A DNA stretch of 64,000 bases from Stutzerimonas zhaodongensis (GCF_003696365.1 NZ_RFFM01000003.1:124001-188000), one strand, 5' to 3'. Numbered from the stretch's first letter, positions 17,075 through 27,068 are shown. Numbers and translations: made by a program. Notes: generated by a model from the sequence alone, not told the origin.

Positions 17075-17718
17075 CAATTGATGGTGTCGACCATGCCGTG
17101 ACGGACCGCCAGTAACGCCAGCTCTACGTCGCTGCTCACCGAAAGCTTCTCGTAGATGCGGTAACGGTAAGTGTTGACCGTCTTTGGTGACAGGCAAAGC
17201 TTGTCGGAGATCGTCTGAACCTTCTGGCAGTTGGCAATCATCAGGGCGATCTGTATCTCACGTTCGGAGAGCAGATCGAATGGCGAGCCATTGACCTTCG
17301 GCTGAAACGACTTCAGTGCCAGCTGCTGGGCGATCTGCGGACTGATGTAGCGCTGTCCGGCAAAAACCATGCGGATGGCCTGAACCATCTCGTCGAGGGC
17401 GGCGCCCTTGGTCAGGTAGCCAGCGGCGCCCGCTTGCAACAGCCGGGTGGGAAAAGGATCTTCTTCGCAGATGGTGACCGCGATGACCTTGATATCAGGG
17501 TGGCTGCGCAGAAGCTTACGTGTGGCTTCAAGCCCCCCGATCCCGGGCATCTTCACATCCATAAGCACGACGTCCGGCTTGAGCTCGCGCGACTTCTTGA
17601 TCGCGGCTTCGCCGGATTCCGCCTGACCGATAACCTGCAGGCCATCGATATCAGCGAGCATTCGGGATATGCCTGTGCGTACCAGATCGTGGTCATCGAC
17701 CACCAGCACCCTAATCAA
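17074..17718 (-). CDS. gacA: Response regulator GacA
   Basis: Global regulator that, when phosphorylated by GacS, activates rsm sRNA genes. The 214-residue protein has a receiver domain (DDHD at the start, phospho-acceptor Asp in VLMDVKMPG, Lys in TKGA) and a LuxR-type helix-turn-helix ([14 protein letters not shown] and [17 protein letters not shown]). It uses a TTG start ([12 protein letters not shown]): AAGAGGTG lies at ideal distance before it, while the upstream in-frame TTG at 17745 lacks such a site. TTG starts are known for Pseudomonas gacA. A likely target, the sRNA at 8403, is in the same window. Confidence 0.96.
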   Translation of the reverse strand: MIRVLVVDDHDLVRTGISRMLADIDGLQVIGQAESGEAAIKKSRELKPDVVLMDVKMPGIGGLEATRKLLRSHPDIKVIAVTICEEDPFPTRLLQAGAAGYLTKGAALDEMVQAIRMVFAGQRYISPQIAQQLALKSFQPKVNGSPFDLLSEREIQIALMIANCQKVQTISDKLCLSPKTVNTYRYRIYEKLSVSSDVELALLAVRHGMVDTIN

Positions 17719-17926
17719 GCAGACACCTCTTTTGTGCAAATTCAAAGCTGGCTGGCTGCTCGCTTCAATAAGCGGCGAACTCTAACAAAAACTCAGCGCC
17801 TTACCCAAACCATACGTCTAAAGATGGCTATCCGCCATCAACTCTTATATTCCCTGTTTGCCATTTTGTATGAACGGGACCCACCTGATTCAAGTCTGAC
17901 CCATTGATCAACATAGTCCCCAATCT

Positions 17927-18667
17927 ATGGTACCGCTCTTGTTAGTCAGTTTTATCGCAGCCCTTGCATTTGCTGCCGTCCACGTTTTCGCGGGGCGGTT
18001 GCGCACCCTTGGCCGTATCCCGCGTAGCGGCTGGCTTTCCATGGCCGGTGGTGTCTCGGTGGCGTACGTTTTCGTGCACCTGCTTCCTGAGCTCGCAGAG
18101 GGTCAGGAAGTGATGGACGGTAGTGACATGTGGCTGCTTAGCTACTTGGAGCATCACGTTTACCTCCTGGCTTTACTCGGGCTGGCCGCGTTTTATGGCC
18201 TTGAGCGCCTGATAAAGAAACACCGGCGTGATCTGCCTGAGCATCAGGAATCGCATGCGGGAGTATTCTGGCTTCACATCGCCGCATTCGCCATCTACAA
18301 CGGACTGATTGGCTATCTCCTTATGCATGGGGAAAACAACCGCCTGAGCACTCTGGTGTTGTACTGCATCGCCATGAGCCTGCACTTTCTGGTCAACGAC
18401 TTCGCCCTACAGAACGACCACAAGGACCTTTTCAGACGTCGCGGCCGATGGCTGCTGGCAATGATGCCTCTGGCTGGCTGGGCTTCAGGCTTGGTCATCG
18501 AAGTGTCTGAGCTGGCCGTCTCTGCGTTAACTGCGTTCGTCGGCGGCTCGATAATCCTCAACGTCCTCAAGGAAGAATTGCCAGAAGAGCGGGACAGCCG
18601 ATTCAGCGCCTTTCTGCTTGGTGCAGTTGGTTACTCGCTGCTGTTGCTGGGTTTCCAAAGCACCTGA
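17927..18667 (+). CDS. ZIP-like polytopic inner membrane protein
   Basis: A 246-residue protein with about eight hydrophobic segments. Polar residues within helices (HVFAGRLR near the start, HLLPELAEG, YLEHHVYLLALLG, LHFLVNDFAL) resemble the ZIP metal-transporter fold, so divalent metal transport is possible but unproven. Its start may be at 17927 (ATG after CCCCAATCT); no strong ribosome binding site is seen. Its last 37 bases overlap the end of ercS on the other strand. Confidence 0.7.
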   Translation: MVPLLLVSFIAALAFAAVHVFAGRLRTLGRIPRSGWLSMAGGVSVAYVFVHLLPELAEGQEVMDGSDMWLLSYLEHHVYLLALLGLAAFYGLERLIKKHRRDLPEHQESHAGVFWLHIAAFAIYNGLIGYLLMHGENNRLSTLVLYCIAMSLHFLVNDFALQNDHKDLFRRRGRWLLAMMPLAGWASGLVIEVSELAVSALTAFVGGSIILNVLKEELPEERDSRFSAFLLGAVGYSLLLLGFQST

Positions 18668-20352
18668 TCTTCCTTCTGCAATCCCCTGTCGCCGAGCAAG
18701 TGAGTGAGGACCGAACGCATCTTTCCGGCCTTGACCGGCTTGTTCAGCACCGGCACGCCAAGCCCTTGCAGTTGCTGGCGGCACTGGTCGCTGCGGTCGG
18801 CAGTCACCATGACAACCGGAATCGACTGGCCATAGTGCGACCTAAGCGCGGTTACCACGTCCCATCCAGTCACCCCTTGGTCAAGGTGATAATCGGCCAG
18901 GATCACCTCCGGCGGCACGCCTTCGAGCACTTTCATAGCCTCATCCTGATCCTTAGCTGTCAGCACCTTGCAGCCCCATTGGCCGAGCAACGCCGCCATG
19001 CTGTGCAGAATGCTTATCTCGTTATCCAGGACCAGTAATCGGCGCCCAGGCAACGGGTCTCCAAGCACCGATGCTGCCATGATTTGCTCGAGCGGCCGCT
19101 GCATCAGGTGTTCGGCCAACGGCACTTCAATGCTGAAGACAGAACCTCGTCCAGGCCGGGACCGCACCTGAACGGAGTAGTCGAGCATGGTGGCGATGCG
19201 GTCGACGATGGCAAGGCCCAATCCGACCCCTGCCCGCTCGGCAGCCTTTTGCACGCCCAATTGGTTGAATTCGAGAAAAATCGACTGCATCTGATCCGCC
19301 TCGATACCACGGCCCGTGTCCCATACCTCGATCCGCAAACGATCACCACGCTTTCGGGCTCCCAGCAGCACCCGCCCCTGGTCGGTGTATCGACACGCGT
19401 TGCTAAGGAAGTTGCGCAAGATGCGTGTCAGCAGCCGGAAATCGCTGCGCAAGGCGTAATTCGGGATGTAGTACTGCAAGCTGAGACCTGCTGCCTCGGC
19501 CACCGACTGGAACTCGGAAACCAGCGGCAGCAGCACTTCATCGAGCCGGTAATCATCGATGTCTGGCTTTACGGCCTGCTGATCCAGCTTGGAGATGTCC
19601 AACAGGTCGGTAAGCAGGTCTTCGGCTCCCTCAAGAGCCTGGTGTGCCCGCTCAACGAGATTCTGCTCACTTATCGGCAGCCCCCGTTCGCGTAGCGTCG
19701 AGATCAGCAAGCGAGCCGCATTGAGCGGCTGCAATAGATCATGGCTGGCAGCGGCAAGGTATTTGTCCTTGCTGTGGTTGGCGGCCTCGGCGGCATCACG
19801 GGCTTTGCGAAGCTCCAGCGTACGTTCGGCGACCCGCTGTTCGAGCTGTTCGTTGAGTTGCAAGAGTCGCCGTTGCGCAAGCTTGCGTTCGGTGATGTCG
19901 GCAACGAAGCCTTCCACCAGGCCTTCTTCGTCCGGCTTTAGCAGCAGGTTCATCATGACGTCGATGGCGCTGCCGTCCTTGCGACGCAGGCGGGTCTCGT
20001 AACCGAACAGGCCTTGCTGGATGCTCAATGTTTCGCGGATCTGCCGCAGCTCGTCCTCGCCCCCGATGAATAAATGGTGCGACAGGTCGGTCAGTTGCCA
20101 GAGTGCCTCGGCGGGATCCTCATATCCAAGCATCCTTGCCAGCGCTGGATTGGCGGCACGGATACCTTCCTGCAAGCTGGCCTGGAATATGCCGTGCACC
20201 GCATGCTCGAACAGCCATTTGTAGCGGTTGCGCTCGGCTTCGAGCTCTTCCAGGCGTGCGACCAGTTCCGGATAGTGGCTCTTGCGTGCCGAGTAGGTCC
20301 CGAGACCGAGTAGCCCGGCGAGCGCATCATTCTGTTCAGAGTGCTTCGGCAT
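18631..20352 (-). CDS. ercS: Hybrid sensor histidine kinase ErcS-type (PAS-HisKA-HATPase-REC)
   Basis: A 573-residue cytoplasmic hybrid kinase. A PAS domain (about residues 45-165) and coiled coil lead to the H-box LAAASHDLLQPLNAARLL, an HATPase domain (GVGLGLAIVDRIATML) and a C-terminal receiver with Asp in VILADYHLDQG. The HDLLQPLNAAR H-box is typical of the ErcS/NahK kinases of the P. aeruginosa ethanol-oxidation network. The ATG at 20352 overlaps the end of ercA by 17 bases, as in the ercA-ercS pair. No membrane segments, so it senses an internal signal. Confidence 0.85.
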   Translation of the reverse strand: MPKHSEQNDALAGLLGLGTYSARKSHYPELVARLEELEAERNRYKWLFEHAVHGIFQASLQEGIRAANPALARMLGYEDPAEALWQLTDLSHHLFIGGEDELRQIRETLSIQQGLFGYETRLRRKDGSAIDVMMNLLLKPDEEGLVEGFVADITERKLAQRRLLQLNEQLEQRVAERTLELRKARDAAEAANHSKDKYLAAASHDLLQPLNAARLLISTLRERGLPISEQNLVERAHQALEGAEDLLTDLLDISKLDQQAVKPDIDDYRLDEVLLPLVSEFQSVAEAAGLSLQYYIPNYALRSDFRLLTRILRNFLSNACRYTDQGRVLLGARKRGDRLRIEVWDTGRGIEADQMQSIFLEFNQLGVQKAAERAGVGLGLAIVDRIATMLDYSVQVRSRPGRGSVFSIEVPLAEHLMQRPLEQIMAASVLGDPLPGRRLLVLDNEISILHSMAALLGQWGCKVLTAKDQDEAMKVLEGVPPEVILADYHLDQGVTGWDVVTALRSHYGQSIPVVMVTADRSDQCRQQLQGLGVPVLNKPVKAGKMRSVLTHLLGDRGLQKEDQVLWKPSNSSE

Positions 20353-21499
20353 AAACCACTTCGACATCTCGCTGGGTCGATGAGCGGGGATTGGTAAGGA
20401 TGCACGGGTCCTGCATGGCATGCTGGGACAGGAAGGGAATGTCGGAAATGTTCACGCCGTGCAGCCCCAGCGTCTCCTTGAATCCGATGGCCTGTTTAAG
20501 ATTGATCAGATGCTGCATGAGTCGGTCGCGGATCTGCCGATGATTCAGGCCGCGGCTGTCGATGCCCAGGGTCTCGGCAACGATCTTGAAGCGATCCGGC
20601 GCTGAATCGTAATTGAACGCCACGACATGCTCGAATAACACCGCATTGCACAATCCATGAGGGAGGTCCAGATAGCCGCCGAGGCTATGGGACATCGCAT
20701 GTACTGCACCGAGAATAGCGTTGGAAAAGGCCAGGCCGGCCTGCATGCTGCCAAGCATGATCTTCTCGCGCAGTTGTATATCCGACGGGTTAGCGATCAT
20801 CTCTACCAGATGCCCATTGATCAGGCGCATGGCCTCAAGGGCATGAGGGTCGGTCAGAGGGCCGTTGCCGGTAGACACGAAGGCTTCGATCGCATGAACC
20901 AGCGCGTCGATGCCAGTACAGGCCGACAGGAACGGGTCCATGCTCAGCGTGGTTTCCGGGTCGATCAGCGAGACATCTGGTACGGCGCCTTTGCTGACGA
21001 TGGAAAACTTCATCCGCTCCTGCTGATTGGAGATGATCACGAACTGCGACACGTCAGCTGAGGTCCCGGCAGTCGTCGGGATCAGGATCAGCGGGGGGCT
21101 AGGAACCCGTAACGTGTCGACGCCTTCGAACTCGATGATGTTTCGCCCGTGAGCGACCGCGATGCCGATGCCCTTCGCACAGTCCATCGGGCTACCGCCA
21201 CCAACCGCGACGATGACGTTGCAGCCCTCGTCCCGATAGACCTCAGCCCCGACCATGATCTCTTCGGCACGCGGGTTGGCCGAAACCTGAGTGAACAGGT
21301 GATATTCAATGTCCTGACTGGTCAAGCTGGTTTGAACGTCCCCGACCCAGCCAGCGGCCACGACGCCGGGATCGGACACCAGCAGCACTTTACGGGCGCC
21401 GAAGTTTTTCGCGTAATTGCCGGCGCTGTGACGGCAGCCCGCGCCGAAAACGATCTCGGGCGAAACGAACTTGCGCTGCAGGCTAATGTTTGGGCTCAT
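20336..21499 (-). CDS. ercA: Iron-containing alcohol dehydrogenase ErcA
   Basis: A 387-residue group III alcohol dehydrogenase. Visible are the NAD-binding GGGSPMDCAKG (about residues 98-108), TTAGTSADVS and the metal ligands in DALVHAIEAFVS and HAMSHSLGGYLDLPHG. In P. aeruginosa ErcA is thought to take part in regulating ethanol oxidation rather than in bulk catabolism. It is linked to ercS by gene overlap and lies 136 bases downstream of pqqH. Confidence 0.9.
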   Translation of the reverse strand: MSPNISLQRKFVSPEIVFGAGCRHSAGNYAKNFGARKVLLVSDPGVVAAGWVGDVQTSLTSQDIEYHLFTQVSANPRAEEIMVGAEVYRDEGCNVIVAVGGGSPMDCAKGIGIAVAHGRNIIEFEGVDTLRVPSPPLILIPTTAGTSADVSQFVIISNQQERMKFSIVSKGAVPDVSLIDPETTLSMDPFLSACTGIDALVHAIEAFVSTGNGPLTDPHALEAMRLINGHLVEMIANPSDIQLREKIMLGSMQAGLAFSNAILGAVHAMSHSLGGYLDLPHGLCNAVLFEHVVAFNYDSAPDRFKIVAETLGIDSRGLNHRQIRDRLMQHLINLKQAIGFKETLGLHGVNISDIPFLSQHAMQDPCILTNPRSSTQRDVEVVYAEAL

Positions 21500-21635
21500 A
21501 CAACGGCCTATCGTTATTATTTGTTACCGATGAGCCTACTGCTTTCCGCGATCAAAGCAATCAGCAAAACGGCGCATCGCGTAGGCGCCAGATACCTGCT
21601 GCGTCTTTTTTTCGGAGCTCAATGGACTGATATCA

Positions 21636-23525
21636 CTAGGCCAGAAGTCGCTGATAGAACGCGCACTCCTTCTCGAGGGCATCTGCCAGGTTGGCGGCAT
21701 TGCGAAAACCGTGGCGCTCTTCGGGGTAGAGCCGATACTCCACCTCGACCCCCTGCTCTACCAAGGCATCCACCATCGACTCGGTCTGCTCGGGAAGGAC
21801 GACCGCATCCCGCCCACCCTGGAAAAAGATCACTGGTACCTTGATGGAGGCTGCGTTGTGCAATGGCGCGCGCTCCCGGAAACAGTCGGCGTCAGCCTCC
21901 GGATCGCCGATCAGCCAATCGAGATAGTCCGCTTCGAACTTGTGGGTGACGCGGCGCAGGGCCAAGGGATCGCTGACCCCATATAGGCTGGCGCCACCGG
22001 TAAAGCCAGACCCTGCAGCCAATGCACAGAGTGCACTGTAGCCACCGGCGCTGGAGCCGCGGATGAAGGTTCGGGTGTCATCGATCAGGCCGCGCGCGGC
22101 CAGCGACTGCACTGCCGCGACGGCGTCCTCTACGTCGACAACTCCCCATTGGAAGCGCAGGCGATGTCGGTAGGCACGACCAAAGCCGCTACTGCCGCGG
22201 TAGTTGATATCGGCGACGGCGAAACCGCGCTGCGTCCAATACTGGATACGCGGATCGAATACAGGATAACTGGCCGAGGTGGGACCGCCGTGCATGAACA
22301 CCACCAGTGGCGGTTTCGTATTCGGTGGACCGAGATGACGCGGATTGACTGGCGGATAGAAAAAAGCGTGTGCGACCTCTCCTTGGCCGCCAGGAAAAGC
22401 GAAGGGCTGGGGCCGCGATACCTGATCGACTGAAAGCAGCTGCTCGCCACCGGCGAGCACGTCCATCGTCCCGCTGCTGCGTTCTATGGCCAACACGGCG
22501 GGCGCCTGAGTCGGTGACGACCCAATGCAGTAATAGCGATGCGCGTCTGCCGCGAGCTGACGGCAGCGGCTGTATTCCTTAGCCAGCTGCCGTTCCTTGC
22601 CATCCGCGTCCTGCTCGACCAACAACGCATAGCCATCGACCATGCGGGTGAGCAGCAAGCCGCCTTCATCGATTGGCAGATAGCTGATGGTTCCCAGCTG
22701 CCAGGGTGCCGGAGCGTGGTCGAAGCGCCTGTCGGCAAACCTGCCCGCCATTGGAACGAGCGCATCGCCCTTGGCGCGCCAGGGTTGCCACCAACCGTCA
22801 AAGTCGCTCAGGCAGTACAGCGATCCGTCTTCGGCAAAGCGGGGTTGCTGCAGCGATTCGCCTCCGCTTTCGCCAGCCAGGCATCTCACGCCGCCCAGCT
22901 GACCGTCGCTCTGGTACTCCGCCAGCCACAGAGTGGTTTCCGTCCAGGGCTGCTCAGGGCGCTGCCATTGGATCCACGCCAGATGCTCACCAGCAGTATC
23001 CAATGCTGGGGACGCATAAAAATCCGCCCCCTCGGCCAATACGCTGCGCTGGCCGTCATGGACCTGAATGCTCACCAATCGATGTTCGACACGGCCTTGG
23101 CCTTGGGTTTCTTCGACGGCTATCACTGCGTTACGGCGTCGGTCGAACTGCAGATCGCCAAAGCGTGACTCGTTGCGCGACGTGATTACCACCGGTGGGC
23201 TAGCCCAAACATCCGAAAGGCTTTGCCGATAGATCTGCTGGTCACGCTCGTTGACGAAGACCACGCCGTCTTGCGTCAGGCAGAACGCGCCGCCGCCATA
23301 TTCATACACCCGGCTGCGAAGTGAAAACTCACCGGGAGTGATGCAGCTCGCCGTCCCGCCAAGCCAATACCAGAGCGTGCATCGTCCGTCCGTTGGATCG
23401 AACTGAATCCAGAACAGGCCGCCGTGGCCCGCGCGCAACTCGGCAAAATCGCGGCTGGAGGACGCAGCTTGTTCCGCTGTCCAGTCGCTTGGCCAGAAAC
23501 CATAGGGGGTTTCGGTCATGGTCAT
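21636..23525 (-). CDS. pqqH: Prolyl oligopeptidase-family (S9) peptidase associated with PQQ synthesis
   Basis: A 629-residue protein: N-terminal beta-propeller (residues about 30-350) and C-terminal alpha/beta hydrolase with nucleophile motif RGSSAGGYSAL, Asp in GGRDAVVLPEQ and His in ERHGFRN. It corresponds to the peptidase encoded after pqqE in P. aeruginosa, proposed to help process PqqA. Of the clustered starts, the ATG at 23525 has GGAG seven bases upstream. It follows pqqE by 43 bases. Confidence 0.87.
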   Translation of the reverse strand: MTMTETPYGFWPSDWTAEQAASSSRDFAELRAGHGGLFWIQFDPTDGRCTLWYWLGGTASCITPGEFSLRSRVYEYGGGAFCLTQDGVVFVNERDQQIYRQSLSDVWASPPVVITSRNESRFGDLQFDRRRNAVIAVEETQGQGRVEHRLVSIQVHDGQRSVLAEGADFYASPALDTAGEHLAWIQWQRPEQPWTETTLWLAEYQSDGQLGGVRCLAGESGGESLQQPRFAEDGSLYCLSDFDGWWQPWRAKGDALVPMAGRFADRRFDHAPAPWQLGTISYLPIDEGGLLLTRMVDGYALLVEQDADGKERQLAKEYSRCRQLAADAHRYYCIGSSPTQAPAVLAIERSSGTMDVLAGGEQLLSVDQVSRPQPFAFPGGQGEVAHAFFYPPVNPRHLGPPNTKPPLVVFMHGGPTSASYPVFDPRIQYWTQRGFAVADINYRGSSGFGRAYRHRLRFQWGVVDVEDAVAAVQSLAARGLIDDTRTFIRGSSAGGYSALCALAAGSGFTGGASLYGVSDPLALRRVTHKFEADYLDWLIGDPEADADCFRERAPLHNAASIKVPVIFFQGGRDAVVLPEQTESMVDALVEQGVEVEYRLYPEERHGFRNAANLADALEKECAFYQRLLA

Positions 23526-23568
23526 TCGATCGCTCCGCATCAACCAGTCACTGAGGCTAGCTGCGCCA

Positions 23569-24723
23569 TCAGACCTTGAGGATCAATTTCGATGCCTTCT
23601 CGTTGCGAAAGGTCAACTCATCCAAACCACGCGGCATGTGTTCAGCCTCGGTGCGTGCGGCGAGAATCTTGCCGTGATGCGCGGATTTGCTGCACACGGG
23701 GTCGGCATTCGTCGCATCGCCGGTGAGCATGAACGCCTGGCAGCGGCAGCCGCCAAAGTCCTTCTCTTTTTCATCGCAGGATTGACAGGGCTCGGGCATC
23801 CAGTCGAAACCGCGGAATTTGTTGAAGCCCATCGAGTGCTTCCAGATCTGCTCGATGCTCTGTTCCCGCACATTGGGAAAGGTGATCGGCAACTGCCTCG
23901 CGCTGTGGCAAGGCAACGCCGTGCCGTCAGGGGTGATGTCGAGAAACAGATTGCCCCATCCGTTCATGCAGCCCTTGGGCCGCTCTTCATAATAGTCAGG
24001 CGTGACGAAGATCAGCTTGCAGGGATGGTTTTGAGCAGCAAGCCTGTCGCGCCATTCATTAGTGATGCGCTCGGCCCTTACCAACTGTGCCTTGCTTGGC
24101 AGCAACCCGGCGCGATTGAGCTCGGCCCAGCCGTAGAACTGGCAGGTCGCGAGCTCCACGAAATCGGCTTCCAGGTCCAGGCAGAGCTGAATGATGCGTT
24201 CGATATTGTCGATGTTGTGCCGATGGGTAACGAAGTTGAGCACCATCGGGTAGCCGTGCGCTTTGACAGCCCGCGCCATGGCGAGCTTCTGTGCAAATGC
24301 TTTCTTAGACCCGGCCAGCAGGTTGTTCACCTCCTCATCAGCGGCTTGGAAGCTGATCTGGATATGGTCGAGCCCGGCGTCCGCGAACGAGGCGATCTTC
24401 TCTTCGGTGAGGCCGATGCCTGAGGTGATCAGGTTGGTGTAATAGCCAAGATCACGGGCGCCCTTGATCAGCTCAGCCAAGTCCTGGCGAACCAGCGGCT
24501 CGCCACCGGAAAAGCCCAACTGTGCCGCACCCATCTCGCGTGCCTGGCGGAAGACTTCGATCCACTCGGCAGTGGTCAGCTCTTCATGACTGCGAGCGAA
24601 ATCCAGCGGATTCGAGCAATACGGGCATTGCAGCGGGCACCGGTAGGTCAGTTCGGCCAGAAGCCAAAGCGGAGGGCCCGGCTCGAAGCCCGGTTTAGAG
24701 AAGCTCGATCCAGAACCGTTCAA
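23569..24723 (-). CDS. pqqE: PQQ biosynthesis radical SAM enzyme PqqE
   Basis: Links Glu and Tyr of PqqA by a carbon-carbon bond. The 384-residue protein has the radical SAM motif C-x3-C-x2-C ([13 protein letters not shown]), the GFSGGEP motif and C-terminal SPASM cysteines ([28 protein letters not shown]). No ATG or GTG is suitably placed. A TTG at 24723 has a perfect GGAGG with a six base spacer and gives the expected family length, so a TTG start is assigned. This overlaps the end of pqqD by 29 bases, implying coupling. Confidence 0.93.
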   Translation of the reverse strand: MNGSGSSFSKPGFEPGPPLWLLAELTYRCPLQCPYCSNPLDFARSHEELTTAEWIEVFRQAREMGAAQLGFSGGEPLVRQDLAELIKGARDLGYYTNLITSGIGLTEEKIASFADAGLDHIQISFQAADEEVNNLLAGSKKAFAQKLAMARAVKAHGYPMVLNFVTHRHNIDNIERIIQLCLDLEADFVELATCQFYGWAELNRAGLLPSKAQLVRAERITNEWRDRLAAQNHPCKLIFVTPDYYEERPKGCMNGWGNLFLDITPDGTALPCHSARQLPITFPNVREQSIEQIWKHSMGFNKFRGFDWMPEPCQSCDEKEKDFGGCRCQAFMLTGDATNADPVCSKSAHHGKILAARTEAEHMPRGLDELTFRNEKASKLILKV

Positions 24724-24973
24724 CGGCGACCTCCAGGAATGCGACGATGTCTTCCTCGATGCCCTCGGCATCAGGGAAGCGGGCCTGCAAGTCGGCGACG
24801 ATCGCGCCGACCGTCCGCGCGCCATCGACCTCGCCCAGCACGGCCGATGCACTCTCGTTGAGCTTGATCATGCCTTCGGGATACAGCAGTACGTGACAGT
24901 TCTGCGCGGGCTCCCATTGAAAACGGAAACCGCGGCGAAACACTGGGATCTGGGTCAGTTGGATATTGCTCAT
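24695..24973 (-). CDS. pqqD: PqqA-binding chaperone PqqD
   Basis: A 92-residue peptide chaperone that presents PqqA to PqqE. It shows the PqqD pattern: [37 protein letters not shown], then [18 protein letters not shown] and a C-terminal helix. It overlaps pqqE by 29 bases and lies 112 bases after pqqC. Confidence 0.95.
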   Translation of the reverse strand: MSNIQLTQIPVFRRGFRFQWEPAQNCHVLLYPEGMIKLNESASAVLGEVDGARTVGAIVADLQARFPDAEGIEEDIVAFLEVAVERFWIELL

Positions 24974-25085
24974 GGTCCTCTGTCTCGCCAGTTAAACATC
25001 ATCAGTTGGAGTAGGCTGAAGCCCACACTACAGCTCGATATGCGAGCACTGCTGCCATTGGATCCAAGGTCACTCGGTCAACCAG

Positions 25086-25838
25086 TCAGAAGGTAATGCC
25101 CTTGTGCCAGACGCGCTCGCTGGTCACGGTGTGATAAGGCGGACGATCCAGTTCGTAGGCCATGCTCATGGCGTCGAGCATGCTCCACAGAACGTCGAGC
25201 TTGAATTGAAGAATGTTCAGCATGCGCTCCTGGGCATCGCGGGTCGTATAGTGCTCCAGCGTGATTCGCAAGCCATGCTCGACGTCGCGGCGCGCTTCTT
25301 TCAGGCGCTTGCGGAAATAGTCATAACCAGACGCATCGATCCAGCTGTAGTGCTGTGGCCAGGCGTCCAGGCGGGACTGGTGAATGGTTGGCGCGAAAAG
25401 CTCGGTGAGCGAACTGCTGGCCGCTTCTTGCCAGACCGCACGGCGAGCGAAGTTGACATAGGCATCCACGGCAAAGCGTACACCTGGCAGCACCAGTTCC
25501 TGAGACAGGACCTGCTCGCGGTCCAGCCCTACCGACTCCGCCAGTCTCAGCCAGGCCTCGATACCGCCCTCTTCGCCTGGACCGCCGTCATGATCGATGA
25601 TGCGCTGGACCCATTCGCGGCGGGCGTCCCGGTCCGGACAGTTGGCCATGATTGCGGCATCTTTGACTGGAATACAGACCTGGTAATAAAAGCGGTTCGC
25701 TACCCAACCCTGTATCTGCTCGCGGGTCGAACGCCCTTCGTACATGGCGCGATGAAACGGATGATGAATGTGGTAGTAATCGCCCTTGGCGCGTAACGCC
25801 GCTTCGAACTCGGAGGGCGTCATGGCTGGCAGAGTCAT
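25086..25838 (-). CDS. pqqC: Pyrroloquinoline-quinone synthase PqqC
   Basis: Cofactor-less oxidase that does the final ring closure and oxidation to PQQ. The 250-residue all-helical protein has [14 protein letters not shown] at the N-terminus and conserved active-site segments [21 protein letters not shown] and [20 protein letters not shown]. Length matches the family. It lies 84 bases after pqqB. Confidence 0.96.
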   Translation of the reverse strand: MTLPAMTPSEFEAALRAKGDYYHIHHPFHRAMYEGRSTREQIQGWVANRFYYQVCIPVKDAAIMANCPDRDARREWVQRIIDHDGGPGEEGGIEAWLRLAESVGLDREQVLSQELVLPGVRFAVDAYVNFARRAVWQEAASSSLTELFAPTIHQSRLDAWPQHYSWIDASGYDYFRKRLKEARRDVEHGLRITLEHYTTRDAQERMLNILQFKLDVLWSMLDAMSMAYELDRPPYHTVTSERVWHKGITF

Positions 25839-25922
25839 AAGAGCTTCCTTAGGGTGTTGATGCTGGCTGAGCCATCGCAGCTGAGTCAGGCCGGCCCCAT
25901 AGGGCGTGCAGGCTTTGGAGAA

Positions 25923-26834
25923 CTACAGCTCGATGCTCATGCCATCGAACGCCACTTCAATCCCATGTTCGCCAAGCTCTGCGCGCTCGGGCGAATCCTC
26001 GTCGAGGATCGGATTGGTGTTGTTGATGTGAATGAGGATCTTGCGGGACGTGGACATGCCATCGAGGACCTCGATCATGCCGCCAGGGCCGCTCTGGTGA
26101 AGATGGCCCATCTCGCTGCCGAGCTTGGTGCCCACCTCTCGCACACGCATCTCATCGTCACGCCATAGCGTGCCATCGACCAGCAGGCAATCAGCCCGGC
26201 GCATGGTGGCCAGAAGCTCAGGGCTCACCTGCCCCAGCCCAGGCGCGTAGAACAGCGTTCCGCCGCTTTGCTGGTCTTCGATCAACAGGCCGATATTGTC
26301 GCCAGGATGCGGGTCATTGCGGTGCGGCGAATAGGGCGGCGCCGAGCTACGTAAAGGAATGGGCGTGATCCGCAGATTGGGGCAAGCCGGAATGCTGAAC
26401 GTGCCTTCCAGCGGAATCGGATTCCAGTGCAAACCTCCATTCCAATGCTCGAGCATCTTGAAAAGCGGAAACCCGGTTGAAAGGTCCTGATGGACCATTT
26501 CCGTACACCAGACCTCATGCGGGCAGCCTTCACGCAGCGTCAGCAGGCCGGTGGTGTGGTCGATCTGGCTATCCAGCAGGATGATCGCCTTGATAGCGGT
26601 ATCCCGCGGGCCGCGGCCCGGTTGTAGCTTGGGAAATGATTCCAGCTGAGCACGGATGTCTGGCGATGCGTTGCACAGAATCCAATCCTCGCCATTTTCA
26701 CTGATGGCAATGGATGATTGCGTACGTGCGTGGGCACGCAGCGTTCCGTTGCGTAGCCCCGCGCAATTGACGCAGTTGCAGTTCCACTGTGGGAAGCCGC
26801 CGCCAGCAGCCGAACCGAGAATCTGGATGAACAT
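25923..26834 (-). CDS. pqqB: PQQ biosynthesis protein PqqB
   Basis: A 303-residue metallo-beta-lactamase-fold protein. It opens with [15 protein letters not shown], the PqqB signature, and has [12 protein letters not shown] in place of a standard HxHxDH motif. PqqB is thought to hydroxylate the cross-linked tyrosine intermediate. It is 48 bases after pqqA, across a GC-rich hairpin. Confidence 0.96.
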   Translation of the reverse strand: MFIQILGSAAGGGFPQWNCNCVNCAGLRNGTLRAHARTQSSIAISENGEDWILCNASPDIRAQLESFPKLQPGRGPRDTAIKAIILLDSQIDHTTGLLTLREGCPHEVWCTEMVHQDLSTGFPLFKMLEHWNGGLHWNPIPLEGTFSIPACPNLRITPIPLRSSAPPYSPHRNDPHPGDNIGLLIEDQQSGGTLFYAPGLGQVSPELLATMRRADCLLVDGTLWRDDEMRVREVGTKLGSEMGHLHQSGPGGMIEVLDGMSTSRKILIHINNTNPILDEDSPERAELGEHGIEVAFDGMSIEL

Positions 26835-26855
26835 GGGCAGCTCCCTTAAAACGGA

Positions 26856-26875
26856 GCCCCGGCCGGGGCCGGGGC
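26856..26875 (-). promoter_or_regulatory. GC-rich hairpin between pqqA and pqqB
   Basis: GCCCCGGCC and GGCCGGGGC form a nine base pair stem with a two base loop (or eight pairs with a four base loop). There is no T-run. It could act as a partial terminator or a 3' stabiliser that leaves extra pqqA mRNA, since PqqA peptide is the substrate and is needed in excess. Confidence 0.55.
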
Positions 26876-26883
26876 GGGATCAA

Positions 26884-26955
26884 TCAGCGATTGGCGAAGT
26901 ACATGGTGACTTCGAAACCAATACGCAGGTCGGTGAAAGCAGGTTTGGTCCACAT
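26884..26955 (-). CDS. pqqA: PQQ precursor peptide PqqA
   Basis: A 23-residue ribosomal peptide, [20 protein letters not shown] plus ANR. Glu15 and Tyr19 in FEVTMYF (E-x3-Y) are the residues cross-linked to form PQQ. The ATG at 26955 is preceded by GAGAGGACC. It is far too short for ordinary gene finders. Two motif copies of the putative ErbR site lie upstream. Confidence 0.97.
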   Translation of the reverse strand: MWTKPAFTDLRIGFEVTMYFANR

Positions 26956-27028
26956 AGTTCGGTCCTCTCGTTTGGTGTCGGTTGATCCGACGCCTTCATT
27001 AAGCACCCTGGTCCGCCAAAAGCAGAAT

Positions 27029-27068
27029 GGTACTTTGGAAGGAGACAGCGCCGTGCCTTGGTAGTGCC
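27029..27068. promoter_or_regulatory. pqqA upstream region with two opposed copies of the exa/ped motif
   Basis: On the minus strand (the pqqA direction) 27057-27066 contains CACTACCAAG, as at exaC and the cytochrome gene. On the plus strand 27030-27045 reads TACTTTGGAAGGAGAC, which matches 12-13 of 16 bases of the cytochrome-gene site TACCAAGGGAGGAGAC. Likely binding sites of the regulator of PQQ and alcohol oxidation genes. Confidence 0.5.
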
